Below, piece by piece: positions 1-5,201 of a stretch of 5,201 bases of DNA. The translations under genes were made by a program, and so were the position numbers. Origin of the DNA: JAHOYW01 sp964515915 (lineage in GTDB: Bacteria; Verrucomicrobiota; Lentisphaeria; Victivallales; Victivallaceae). How positions within the stretch are numbered: the first letter of the stretch is position 1; the number at the start of each line of letters is the position of its first letter. The notes under the pieces were generated by a model. It ran no database searches. It was not told the origin of the DNA and saw nothing but the letters and a program-made list of their open reading frames with translations. The DNA is taken from positions 1 to 5,201 of the forward strand of contig CAZEXM010000147.1 of the NCBI GenBank assembly GCA_964515915.1, given 5' to 3'.

Positions 1-82
1 AAAAAAGGCTGATTACATTTTTTGACCTGCAAGGCGACTGACCGATTACGTTCAGTGAGGCATTATCATCTTAAAATTACGA

Positions 83-103
83 ATTTTCTTTATTTTCTTT
101 ATT
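83..103. repeat. 9-bp perfect tandem repeat in the operon leader
   Basis: The unit ATTTTCTTT occurs twice back to back (83-91 and 92-100), followed by a partial third copy, ATT (101-103). It lies just upstream of the candidate -10 element at 111-116, where a -35 region or an activator site would be expected. It may be simple pyrimidine-rich slippage, or it may set promoter spacing. The repeat itself is seen directly; its function is unknown. Confidence 0.7.
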
Positions 104-107
104 CCTG

Positions 108-116
108 TGCTATCTT
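108..116 (+). promoter_or_regulatory. candidate extended -10 promoter of the operon
   Basis: TG-C-TATCTT at 108-116 fits the extended -10 form (TGnTATAAT), with four of six matches in the hexamer. No good -35 hexamer sits 16-18 bases upstream, where the sequence is a T/C-rich repeat. Extended -10 promoters can do without one. Transcription would start near 122-124, giving a leader of only about 20 nt before the ligase start codon. It is the best candidate in the leader but weak on sequence alone. Confidence 0.3.
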
Positions 117-129
117 AGGCGGAACCATT

Positions 130-141
130 ATGGGCCTTTGA
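130..141 (+). other. possible 3-codon mini-ORF before the ligase gene
   Basis: ATG-GGC-CTT-TGA (Met-Gly-Leu-stop) at 130-141 has AGGCGG (117-122) seven bases upstream, a good ribosome-binding position. The ligase ATG at 143 sits 20 bases from this AGGCGG, too far for direct use, and starts one base after the mini-ORF stop. Ribosomes might load at the mini-ORF and restart on the ligase gene, keeping its level low. If transcription starts at the candidate promoter (about 122-124), the AGGCGG would not be in the RNA and this idea fails. Confidence 0.25.
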
Positions 142-142
142 T

Positions 143-907
143 ATGCATAAAGAATTGAATATAATATATTTAGATAAAATTGACTCGACCAATAAATACG
201 CCTTGCGCGATTTTGACAGGCTGCCGGACGCAACGGTGGTCGTCGCCGGCGAACAAAGTGCCGGACGCGGACGCCACAGCCGGCAGTGGGTTTCTCCTCC
301 GAACAGCAATATTTATGCTTCAATGATAATAAAAGATGCCGGACAAAATTCGGCTTTGGCGTCAATAATCGCGTCTTTAGCGGTTCTGGCAGTCCTGCGG
401 GAAAGCGCGCCTGAGGTGAAATTCTGGCTCAAATGGCCTAATGATATCTTTTGCCGCGACCGCAAAATCGCCGGAATACTCTGCGAATCAGCTACTTCGA
501 AACAACAAAGCGCCGGAATCGTCGCGGGGGTGGGAATCAACCTTAATATGCCGGCAAATATTATCAACTCAATTGACCAGCCGGCTACTTCATTAATGCA
601 CGAAACCGGCAAAAAAATTAATTTTAAAAAAGTCGTAAAAAAATTGGCTAAAAGCTTAAATAGGTATTATGGTATCTATTCAATTTCACCTGAAATACTG
701 TTTACTTACTGGAAAGATGAAAATCTTCTAATCGGACAAACAATTGAAATAAATACCGGTGGAAATGAAATTAAAGGCAGGATTATTGACCTTGGCCACA
801 GCGGTGAATTGATTTTTGAAACCGCCGGCAAACAAATAAAATTATTCAGCGGCGACCTTAAAATCAATAAAAATTCTATTGATTTTGAAAAACTTGGACT
901 GAAATAA
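143..907 (+). CDS. birA: biotin--[biotin carboxyl carrier protein] ligase, monofunctional
   Basis: This 254-residue biotin-protein ligase activates biotin with ATP to biotinyl-AMP and transfers it to a lysine of a carrier protein in the cytoplasm. Family hallmarks are in order: DSTN (14-17), the adenylate-binding loop GRGRHSRQW (41-49), KWPND (97-101), KIAGIL (108-113) and GVGINLN (129-135). A small beta-rich C-terminal domain follows at about 198-245. The N-terminal DNA-binding domain of E. coli BirA is absent, so this is the short, non-repressor class. ATG 143 is the only usable start, because the frame is closed by TAG at 116-118 and no other start codon lies between. The Shine-Dalgarno match is poor for this ATG. 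It is the first gene of the operon, 19 nt ahead of the gamma subunit, and the obvious partner is the biotin domain of the alpha subunit encoded downstream. Confidence 0.93.
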   Translation: MHKELNIIYLDKIDSTNKYALRDFDRLPDATVVVAGEQSAGRGRHSRQWVSPPNSNIYASMIIKDAGQNSALASIIASLAVLAVLRESAPEVKFWLKWPNDIFCRDRKIAGILCESATSKQQSAGIVAGVGINLNMPANIINSIDQPATSLMHETGKKINFKKVVKKLAKSLNRYYGIYSISPEILFTYWKDENLLIGQTIEINTGGNEIKGRIIDLGHSGELIFETAGKQIKLFSGDLKINKNSIDFEKLGLK

Positions 908-912
908 ACAAC

Positions 913-916
913 AGGA
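913..916 (+). promoter_or_regulatory. ribosome binding site of the gamma-subunit gene
   Basis: AGGA lies 10 bases ahead of ATG 927, in the 19-nt gap after the ligase stop codon. It supports ATG 927 as the start of this small gene. Confidence 0.6.
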
Positions 917-926
917 ACTAACAAAA

Positions 927-1157
927 ATGATTGGTGACGGATTTAAATTATTAGTCATGGGCATGGGATATGTAATAACATTCCTGTCGGTAATGGTGAT
1001 AATCATGCTGATTACGGCAAAAGGCTTGAAGCCATTTGCGCATCTGCTCAAGGAAAAAGCAGCAGCGGCCCCTCGCAAAGCTCCTAAAAAAACAGACTGC
1101 AAAAACCTGATCGCAGCGGCTATCGCGGCTGTGCATATACACCGCAATAAAAAATAA
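927..1157 (+). CDS. oadG: decarboxylase sodium pump gamma subunit (OadG-like)
   Basis: A 76-residue membrane protein with one transmembrane helix at about 8-30, preceded by a very short N-terminus. A basic Lys/Ala/Pro-rich cytoplasmic stretch follows (about 32-55), then a short C-terminal helix (LIAAAIAAVHIHRNKK). This matches the layout of OAD/methylmalonyl-CoA decarboxylase gamma subunits: membrane anchor, flexible linker, and a C-terminal tip that docks onto the alpha subunit. Sequence conservation in this family is low, so the call rests on the GMGYV-type helix, the size, and a position directly before the alpha and beta genes. His70 and His72 near the C-terminus could serve as metal ligands, since Klebsiella OadG is known to bind zinc; this is inference. 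The reading frame ends in two stop codons in tandem (TAA TAA, 1155-1160). Confidence 0.82.
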   Translation: MIGDGFKLLVMGMGYVITFLSVMVIIMLITAKGLKPFAHLLKEKAAAAPRKAPKKTDCKNLIAAAIAAVHIHRNKK

Positions 1158-1197
1158 TAACTTTAATATAAAAATTAAAATAAAACAGGATAGAAAC
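1158..1197 (+). promoter_or_regulatory. AT-rich intergenic leader with RBS before the alpha-subunit gene
   Basis: This 40-nt gap is almost entirely A and T apart from AGGA at 1187-1190, which sits 7 bases before ATG 1198 and is well placed. An unstructured AU-rich leader with a strong site would favour high translation of the alpha subunit. A TATAAA hexamer occurs at 1167-1172 but has no -35 partner at the proper distance, so I do not call an internal promoter. Confidence 0.55.
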
Positions 1198-2991
1198 ATG
1201 AAAAAAATCAAATTTATGGACACCTCTTTCCGCGACGGTTTTCAAAGCTGCCTCGGAGCCCGCGTGAAAACAGAAGACTTTCTCCCCGCGTTGAAAGCGG
1301 CAGCGGCAGCCGGTACAACAAACTTTGAAATCGGCGGCGGCGCTCGTTTCCAAAGTCTTTATTTCTACTGCCAGCAGGACGCTTTCGATATGATGGACGC
1401 GGCCCGCAAAGTAGTCGGCGATGAAATCAACCTGCAAACCCTTTCCCGCGGCGCAAATGTTGTCGGCCTCGTTTCTCAATCCCGCGACATTATTGATCTG
1501 CACGCCAGAATGTTCAAAAAACACGGCATCAGCACTATTCGTAACTTCGACGCACTCAACGATGTTCGCAACCTGGCTTATTCCGGCCAATGCATTCACG
1601 ATGCCGGCCTGAAACACCAGGTTACTGTAACTTTGATGGGTCTGCCTCCGGGCCTGGGAGAGAATTACGCTCATACTCCCAAATTTTACCTTGACCGCCT
1701 GCAGGATATTCTCGACAAAGAAATTCCTTTCGACAGCGTCGCGTTCAAAGACGCTTCCGGCACCGCTACTCCGGCAACTGTTTATGAAACCATCAAAGCG
1801 GCTCGTAAACTTCTGCCGGAAGCTACAATTATTGAATTCCATACTCATGACACCGCCGGCATGGCTACTCCCTGCAACATGGCGGCCATCGAAGCCGGCG
1901 CGGACATCATCGACCTGGCGATGAGCCCGGTCAGCGGCGGTACCGGGCAAGCTGATATCCTGACAATGTGGCACCGCCTCAAGGGTACTGCTTATACTCT
2001 GGATATTGATCACGAAAAGATTCTTAAAGCTGAAGAAGTATTTATTGACTGCATGCAAGAATATTTCATGCCCCCGGAAGCTAAGGAAGTCAACCCGGTT
2101 ATCATATTCTCGCCAATGCCGGGCGGCGCCCTGACCGCCAACACCCAGATGATGCGGGACAACAACTGCCTGCAGCTCTTCCCGAAAGTTATCGGTGAAA
2201 TGCGCGAAGTCGTGGCTAAGGGCGGTTTCGGAACTTCTGTCACTCCTGTTTCCCAGTTCTACTTTCAGCAGGCTTTTGCCAACAGCACTCAGGGTAAATG
2301 GAAAAAAATCACTGACGGTTACGGAAAAATGGTTCTCGGTTACTTCGGACATACTCCAGCCGAGCCGGACGCGGAAATCGTTAAACTCGCTGCCGAGCAG
2401 CTCGGCCTCGAAGCAACCCGGAAAGATGTACATGATATCAACGACGCGAACCCGGAACTCGGCGTCAAAGCCGCGGTTGCCAAACTCAAAGCGGCCGGTA
2501 TCGAAGTCAGCGATGAAAACACTTTCATTACCGCCACCTGCGGCGACAAAGGTGTTGAATTCCTCAAAGGCAATAAAATTCTCGGGATCCGTTATAAAAA
2601 AGATGTTGAAGCCGCGGCGGCCCCGGCGGCTCCGCAAGCCGCCGCCGTTTCAAACGATGCTCCGGCGTCTTATACGGTTACTGTTGACGGCAAAGCGTTC
2701 AATGTTCACGTTGCTCCAGGCGGCGCAACTACCGCGGCACCGGCAGCGACAGTTCCGGCAGCCGGCGGCGTGACTTTTGACGTAAGGGCTCCAATGCCCG
2801 GCGCGGTATTCAAAGTCCTGATTGCTGAAGGCGATACCGTGGAATCCGGCGACACTGTCGTCATTATGGAAGCCATGAAAATGGAAACTGAAATCAAATC
2901 GGAAAAAGCCGGTACCGTTATAGAAGTCATCGCGGCAGTCGGCAATCAGATTAATTCCGGCGACGTACTGCTTGTTATTGAGGAAAACTAA
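1198..2991 (+). CDS. oadA: biotin-dependent decarboxylase alpha subunit (OadA-like carboxyltransferase plus biotin carrier)
   Basis: This 597-residue protein takes CO2 from a 2-oxo acid-type donor, classically oxaloacetate, and places it on biotin. A TIM-barrel carboxyltransferase domain (about 4-265) has Asp13 in RDGFQS, Lys184 (in VAFKDASG, the lysine that is carbamylated in the family) and the metal-binding pair His215/His217 (HTH). The conserved PYC/OADA domain follows (about 290-470; PGG at 308-310, Thr349-Pro350). Next comes an Ala/Pro linker (about 471-525) interrupted by a strand-forming piece at 491-505. A biotinyl domain (about 526-597) has EAMKM with biotin-accepting Lys561, 36 residues from the end, as usual. 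Length is typical of OadA. The first motif differs from the common RDAHQS, with Phe15 replacing His, and the surrounding sequence (EIGGGARFQSLYFY, SPVSGGTGQ) marks a divergent clade. The substrate is therefore uncertain. It lies 1 nt before the beta-subunit gene. Confidence 0.9.
   Translation: MKKIKFMDTSFRDGFQSCLGARVKTEDFLPALKAAAAAGTTNFEIGGGARFQSLYFYCQQDAFDMMDAARKVVGDEINLQTLSRGANVVGLVSQSRDIIDLHARMFKKHGISTIRNFDALNDVRNLAYSGQCIHDAGLKHQVTVTLMGLPPGLGENYAHTPKFYLDRLQDILDKEIPFDSVAFKDASGTATPATVYETIKAARKLLPEATIIEFHTHDTAGMATPCNMAAIEAGADIIDLAMSPVSGGTGQADILTMWHRLKGTAYTLDIDHEKILKAEEVFIDCMQEYFMPPEAKEVNPVIIFSPMPGGALTANTQMMRDNNCLQLFPKVIGEMREVVAKGGFGTSVTPVSQFYFQQAFANSTQGKWKKITDGYGKMVLGYFGHTPAEPDAEIVKLAAEQLGLEATRKDVHDINDANPELGVKAAVAKLKAAGIEVSDENTFITATCGDKGVEFLKGNKILGIRYKKDVEAAAAPAAPQAAAVSNDAPASYTVTVDGKAFNVHVAPGGATTAAPAATVPAAGGVTFDVRAPMPGAVFKVLIAEGDTVESGDTVVIMEAMKMETEIKSEKAGTVIEVIAAVGNQINSGDVLLVIEEN
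2980..2983 (+). promoter_or_regulatory. ribosome binding site of the beta-subunit gene
   Basis: GAGG (continuing as GAGGAA) lies inside the last codons of the alpha-subunit gene and 9 bases before ATG 2993. It decides the start in favour of ATG 2993 over the in-frame TTG at 2972, which would lie inside the alpha gene and has no such site. Confidence 0.7.
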
Positions 2992-2992
2992 A

Positions 2993-4612
2993 ATGCATTT
3001 CGCAAAAATCACCATACTGACAACTTGTTTAATCCTGCTGGGTATCACTCTCCCGGCAGCGGCGGCGCAGCTTAAACCTGCTGACGCCGCTCTGGCCGGG
3101 AAAGCTGACGCTAAAGTTTTCACCTGGATAAAAGGCCTTGACGGCAAGCTCCAACTGGTTTACACCTGGGATCAGCCCGCGACCATTTACTCGGTGAGCA
3201 TGGCAAAAGGACAAAAACTTTTGCCCGGCCGTGAAGTAATGATCCTTTCAATCGAAGGACGCAGTAAAGCCACGGTCAAGATCGCTGAAGCGATGCAGGT
3301 TCTTGAACTGAATAAAAAACTGCAGAGCGCAAATACCATCAATCCCGGCGATGTCATCATGGTGGCGCTGCCTAAAAAACTATTCCAGAATTCCTTATCC
3401 AGATCCGCTGAGAATGTCGAACACCTCCCTGGCTGGGGCGTCATGGTCAAAAAGCTTTGGCACAGCACGGGCATTTACGATATAATCCGTCAAACCTCCG
3501 CGGATCCAGCTCACACCTGGCATCTTGGAATTGGCCGTGTTTTAATGATGCTTGTCGGCCTTCTGCTGATCGGCCTGGCTATTTTCAAAGGTTTCGAGCC
3601 TCTGTTGCTCCTGCCGATTGGTTTCGGGGCCATCCTGGCCAATATTCCGATAGCGGCAATCTCCGGCCCTGACGGCTTGCTCGGCATGGTTTATGTCGTC
3701 GGTATCAAAAACGGCGTATTCCCCTTGGTTATTTTCATGGGTGTCGGCGCGATGACTGACTTCGGCCCGCTGATCGCCAACCCAAAAACCGCTTTACTCG
3801 GAGCGGCGGCCCAGTTCGGGATTTTCAGTGCTTTGCTTGGCGCTTTATTGCTGACTCAATGGGTTCCGGGAATTGACTTTGACTTAAAAGACGCTGCCAG
3901 TATTGGCATTATCGGCGGCGCTGACGGTCCGACTTCAATCTACCTGACCAGTAAATTAGCTCCGGCGCTGCTCGGCCCGGTAGCGGTGGCGGCATATTCG
4001 TATATGGCTCTGGTTCCAATTATCCAACCACCGATTATGAAATTCTTTACCACAAAAACTGAACGCCAAATCAAAATGAAACAATTACGCCACGTATCAA
4101 AACTGGAAAAAATTTGTTTCCCTTTGATTATTACTTTGCTTTGCGCTTTCTGGCTCCCGGCCGCGGCTCCTTTGATCGGGATGCTGATGCTCGGTAATTT
4201 GATGCGCGAGTCCGGCGTAGTTGACCGTTTGAGCGACACCTCCCAGAATGCTTTGATTAATATTGTTACGATCTTCCTGGGCCTGACAGTTGGTTCAAAA
4301 TTATCCGCTGACAAATTTCTGAATATTAAAACTCTCGGCATTCTGGTTCTCGGACTGGCGGCATTCTGCATTGGAACAGCGGCCGGCGTGCTTTTCGCTA
4401 AACTCATGAACAAACTATCCAAAAATCCGATCAATCCACTTATTGGAGCGGCTGGGGTTTCCGCGGTGCCAATGGCGGCGCGCGTAGCAAACAAAGTTGG
4501 CCTGGAAGAAGATCCACACAACTTCCTGCTCATGCACGCGATGGGGCCAAACGTTGCCGGAGTTATCGGCTCAGCCGTGGCCGCCGGGGCCTTGCTCTGC
4601 AGTCTGACATAA
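2993..4612 (+). CDS. oadB: decarboxylase sodium pump beta subunit (OadB-like) with extra N-terminal domain
   Basis: This 539-residue integral membrane protein decarboxylates carboxybiotin and exports Na+. The core (about 155-539) closely follows Klebsiella OadB from memory, including FEPLLLLPIGFG (200-211), PLVIFMGVGAMTDFGPL (244-260), IGGADGPT (307-314), AYSYMALVP (334-342), GNLMRESGVV (401-410), INPLIG (480-485) and LLMHAMGPNVAGVIGSA (512-528). The Na+-site residues known in Klebsiella (Asp203, Tyr229, Asn373, Ser382, Arg389) align by spacing with Asp311, Tyr337, Asn481, Ser490 and Arg497, all intact. Klebsiella's long insert between the IP and PLVIFMG motifs is absent here. The usual family length is about 370-435 residues. 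The excess is an N-terminal region: a signal-peptide-like segment (1-25, ending PAAAA) and about 125 soluble residues of unknown fold. ATG 2993 is 1 nt after the alpha stop, so translation is probably coupled. It is the last gene of the operon. Confidence 0.93.
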   Translation: MHFAKITILTTCLILLGITLPAAAAQLKPADAALAGKADAKVFTWIKGLDGKLQLVYTWDQPATIYSVSMAKGQKLLPGREVMILSIEGRSKATVKIAEAMQVLELNKKLQSANTINPGDVIMVALPKKLFQNSLSRSAENVEHLPGWGVMVKKLWHSTGIYDIIRQTSADPAHTWHLGIGRVLMMLVGLLLIGLAIFKGFEPLLLLPIGFGAILANIPIAAISGPDGLLGMVYVVGIKNGVFPLVIFMGVGAMTDFGPLIANPKTALLGAAAQFGIFSALLGALLLTQWVPGIDFDLKDAASIGIIGGADGPTSIYLTSKLAPALLGPVAVAAYSYMALVPIIQPPIMKFFTTKTERQIKMKQLRHVSKLEKICFPLIITLLCAFWLPAAAPLIGMLMLGNLMRESGVVDRLSDTSQNALINIVTIFLGLTVGSKLSADKFLNIKTLGILVLGLAAFCIGTAAGVLFAKLMNKLSKNPINPLIGAAGVSAVPMAARVANKVGLEEDPHNFLLMHAMGPNVAGVIGSAVAAGALLCSLT

Positions 4613-4617
4613 AAGCT

Positions 4618-4657
4618 CGCGCGGAAGGCTGTGTCCAGCAGAATCACCTCCGCTGCG
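4618..4657 (-). terminator. possible terminator hairpin between the convergent genes
   Basis: GCGG-A-AGG (4621-4628) can pair with CCTCCGC (4647-4653) with one bulged A. CGC (4618-4620) extends the stem to GCG (4655-4657) across an unpaired T, and an inner CTG-TGTC-CAG hairpin (4629-4638) lies within the loop. Read on the - strand, the stem is followed by AGCTTTTAT, so it could end transcription of the regulator gene. It overlaps that gene's last codons. On the + strand only ACTTTGTA follows, so termination of the operon here is doubtful. Confidence 0.3.
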
Positions 4658-5096
4658 ACTTTGTACTCCGCTGCTCTGTAATTTCTGCATTTTCTGTCGT
4701 ACTGTCACGCATTTCGATTTCTTTCTGACGCACAAATCTAATTACTTCAATTTGAGCCTCTGGGCTTAATTTTCGAAAATCTTCAAGTAATATCTGTTCC
4801 CCGACACCGTTTACGCTGGTCTCTGTTTTGATTAGTTGCCTCAATGGATTATTGATTCCCGTTTTCGCGTAAATTAGCTTGTTCGCCAGGTTTTGCTCTT
4901 CCAGGGGAGTTAAATACTCGTCCAAAAAAGTTAAAATTGCGTCAAAACAATCACGGCTCGGAGTTTTCCTGTTGGTGATTATGCTGGATACATATTGACG
5001 GGATACTTTTAATACACTAGCAAGTTCAGAGTGCTTTATGCTGTACTTTTGCAATAATACCTTAAGGTAGTTTCCAAAATGTTGATTGTTGTTCAT
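4644..5096 (-). CDS. XRE/Cro-type helix-turn-helix transcriptional regulator
   Basis: A 150-residue protein with an N-terminal helix-turn-helix of the Xre/Cro-C1 kind at about 8-62. The core ELASVLKVSRQYVSSIITNRKTPS (24-47) shows the expected turn and recognition helix (SRQYVSSII). The middle part (about 64-128) is helical in character, contains LEDFRKLSPEAQIEVIRFVRQKE (104-126), and is probably for dimerisation or effector response; I recognise no named domain. The last 20 residues are a Thr/Glu then Arg/Lys-rich low-complexity tail encoded by 9-nt-periodic DNA. ATG 5096 has only a weak AGG site 12 bases upstream. The gene is convergent with the pump operon, 31 nt from its end. Its target is unknown; self-regulation is plausible from the palindromes at its promoter, and control of the pump operon is not indicated. 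Confidence 0.82.
   Translation of the reverse strand: MNNNQHFGNYLKVLLQKYSIKHSELASVLKVSRQYVSSIITNRKTPSRDCFDAILTFLDEYLTPLEEQNLANKLIYAKTGINNPLRQLIKTETSVNGVGEQILLEDFRKLSPEAQIEVIRFVRQKEIEMRDSTTENAEITEQRSTKSQRR
4647..4706 (-). repeat. degenerate 9-nt-periodic repeat forming the end of the regulator gene
   Basis: On the - strand the sequence reads ACAGAA, GCAGAA, ACAGAG at exact 9-nt steps, giving the peptide pattern T-E / A-E / T-E every three residues (133-141). Then CAGCGGAG occurs twice, 18 bases apart (+ strand CTCCGCTGC at 4648-4656 and 4666-4674). The tail therefore looks like an eroded short-unit tandem array rather than an ordinary protein end. Confidence 0.55.
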
Positions 5097-5121
5097 TATT
5101 TTTCTATACCTGCTTTTTATG

Positions 5122-5143
5122 AAAAAAACTCATCAGTTTTTTT
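5122..5143. promoter_or_regulatory. perfect AT-rich inverted repeat upstream of the regulator
   Basis: The 9-base arms AAAAAAACT (5122-5130) and AGTTTTTTT (5135-5143) pair perfectly around the loop CATC. The repeat lies 26 bases before the regulator's start codon, within its likely 5' leader. The stem has a single GC pair per arm, so it is a poor intrinsic terminator. An operator site or a leader-RNA hairpin is more likely. Confidence 0.5.
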
Positions 5144-5144
5144 G

Positions 5145-5173
5145 TTTATGTTTACTCAAGTTTTGCAGTTCAA
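5145..5173 (-). promoter_or_regulatory. candidate promoter of the XRE-type regulator
   Basis: On the - strand, TTGAAC (5173-5168) and CATAAA (5150-5145) are separated by exactly 17 bases, with four of six matches to each sigma70 hexamer. Transcription would start near 5138, inside the inverted repeat at 5122-5143. The spacing and position fit the regulator gene well, although AT-rich DNA yields such matches by chance. Confidence 0.4.
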
Positions 5174-5179
5174 ATTTGA
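5170..5179. promoter_or_regulatory. 10-bp palindrome overlapping the candidate -35, possible operator
   Basis: TCAAATTTGA is a perfect palindrome that shares four bases with the candidate -35 hexamer of the regulator. A related outer pair, CTCAA (5155-5159) and TTGAG (5176-5180), spans the -35 and spacer. XRE-family proteins commonly bind short palindromes at their own promoters, so this may be an autoregulatory site. Confidence 0.35.
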
Positions 5180-5201
5180 GCGAAAAACGAACGATCAAAC
5201 A

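Larger units (their letters stand above)
1..142. other. AT-rich leader upstream of the operon, no gene
   Basis: No coding region is supported in this stretch. The first 60 bases are mixed in composition and contain short direct repeats (TGACC and GATTAC each occur twice). From about position 68 the sequence becomes strongly AT-rich, as expected for a promoter region. The end of any upstream gene lies outside the window. No convincing intrinsic terminator (GC-rich stem plus T tract) is seen here. Confidence 0.6.

Noticed and set aside
1120..2637. Long open frame (505 codons) on the - strand across the alpha-subunit gene
   Set aside because: It lies antisense to a gene with full-length family motifs. 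Its translation shows no recognisable domain and is what GC-skewed codon use of the + strand gene produces.
2195..2773. 192-codon + strand frame inside the alpha-subunit gene
   Set aside because: It is an out-of-frame shadow rich in Lys, Arg, Pro and Ser, with no motif and no separate ribosome site.
2605..2775. GC-rich repetitive stretch with possible hairpins in the alpha-subunit gene
   Set aside because: It encodes the Ala/Pro linker before the biotin domain, a normal feature of this family that explains the low complexity.
2972..2992. TTG at 2972 as an earlier start of the beta-subunit gene
   Set aside because: It would lie inside the alpha gene without a ribosome site. ATG 2993 has GAGGAA at proper spacing and gives a normal signal-like N-terminus.
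3940..4647. 235-codon - strand frame across the end of the beta-subunit gene
   Set aside because: It is antisense to strongly conserved Na+-site motifs of the beta subunit, and the translation has no family features.
1..5201. Search for CRISPR arrays, insertion sequences, tRNA or rRNA genes, or a novel defence-type system
   Set aside because: I see no regularly spaced repeats, no transposase or terminal inverted repeats, no cloverleaf or rRNA sequence, and no nuclease, toxin or reverse-transcriptase genes. The lone XRE-type regulator has no visible toxin partner inside the window.

Overview
The window holds a compact four-gene operon on the + strand and one convergent regulator gene on the - strand. 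The operon encodes a biotin-dependent, membrane-bound decarboxylase sodium pump of the oxaloacetate decarboxylase (OAD) type, together with its own biotin-protein ligase. The base composition is mixed: GC-moderate coding regions with AT-rich gene junctions. The gene families point to an anaerobic or fermentative bacterium that gains energy by coupling decarboxylation to Na+ export. Two things suggest a lineage outside the well-studied enterobacteria, perhaps in the PVC/Lentisphaera direction: the divergent alpha subunit, and the 9-nt-periodic sequence at the end of the regulator gene. This placement is a guess and cannot be proved from the window.

Layout. Bases 1-142 are an AT-rich leader with a perfect 9-bp tandem duplication and a possible extended -10 promoter. 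The operon follows: birA-like ligase (143-907), a small gamma-type subunit (927-1157), the alpha subunit with carboxyltransferase and biotin domains (1198-2991), and the beta Na+-channel subunit (2993-4612). The gaps are 19, 40 and 1 nt, and the last three genes have clear Shine-Dalgarno sequences. After 31 nt the convergent XRE-type regulator (5096-4644, minus) ends. It begins near the right edge behind a candidate promoter, a perfect AT-rich hairpin and a 10-bp palindrome.

How the genes work together. The ligase attaches biotin to Lys561 of the alpha subunit. The alpha carboxyltransferase domain moves CO2 from a 2-oxo acid or similar donor to biotin. Carboxybiotin is then decarboxylated at the beta subunit, driving Na+ out, while the gamma subunit anchors alpha to beta. 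No biotin carboxylase gene is visible here, which fits a decarboxylase rather than a carboxylase.

The two most notable departures from the textbook pump are these. The alpha subunit has RDGFQS where classical members have RDAHQS, in a wider divergent context, so its substrate is open. The beta subunit carries an extra ~150-residue N-terminal region with a signal-peptide-like start, ahead of a core that keeps every key Na+-site residue I could place. Nothing in the window amounts to a wholly new system, but a modified pump with a dedicated ligase is worth following up.
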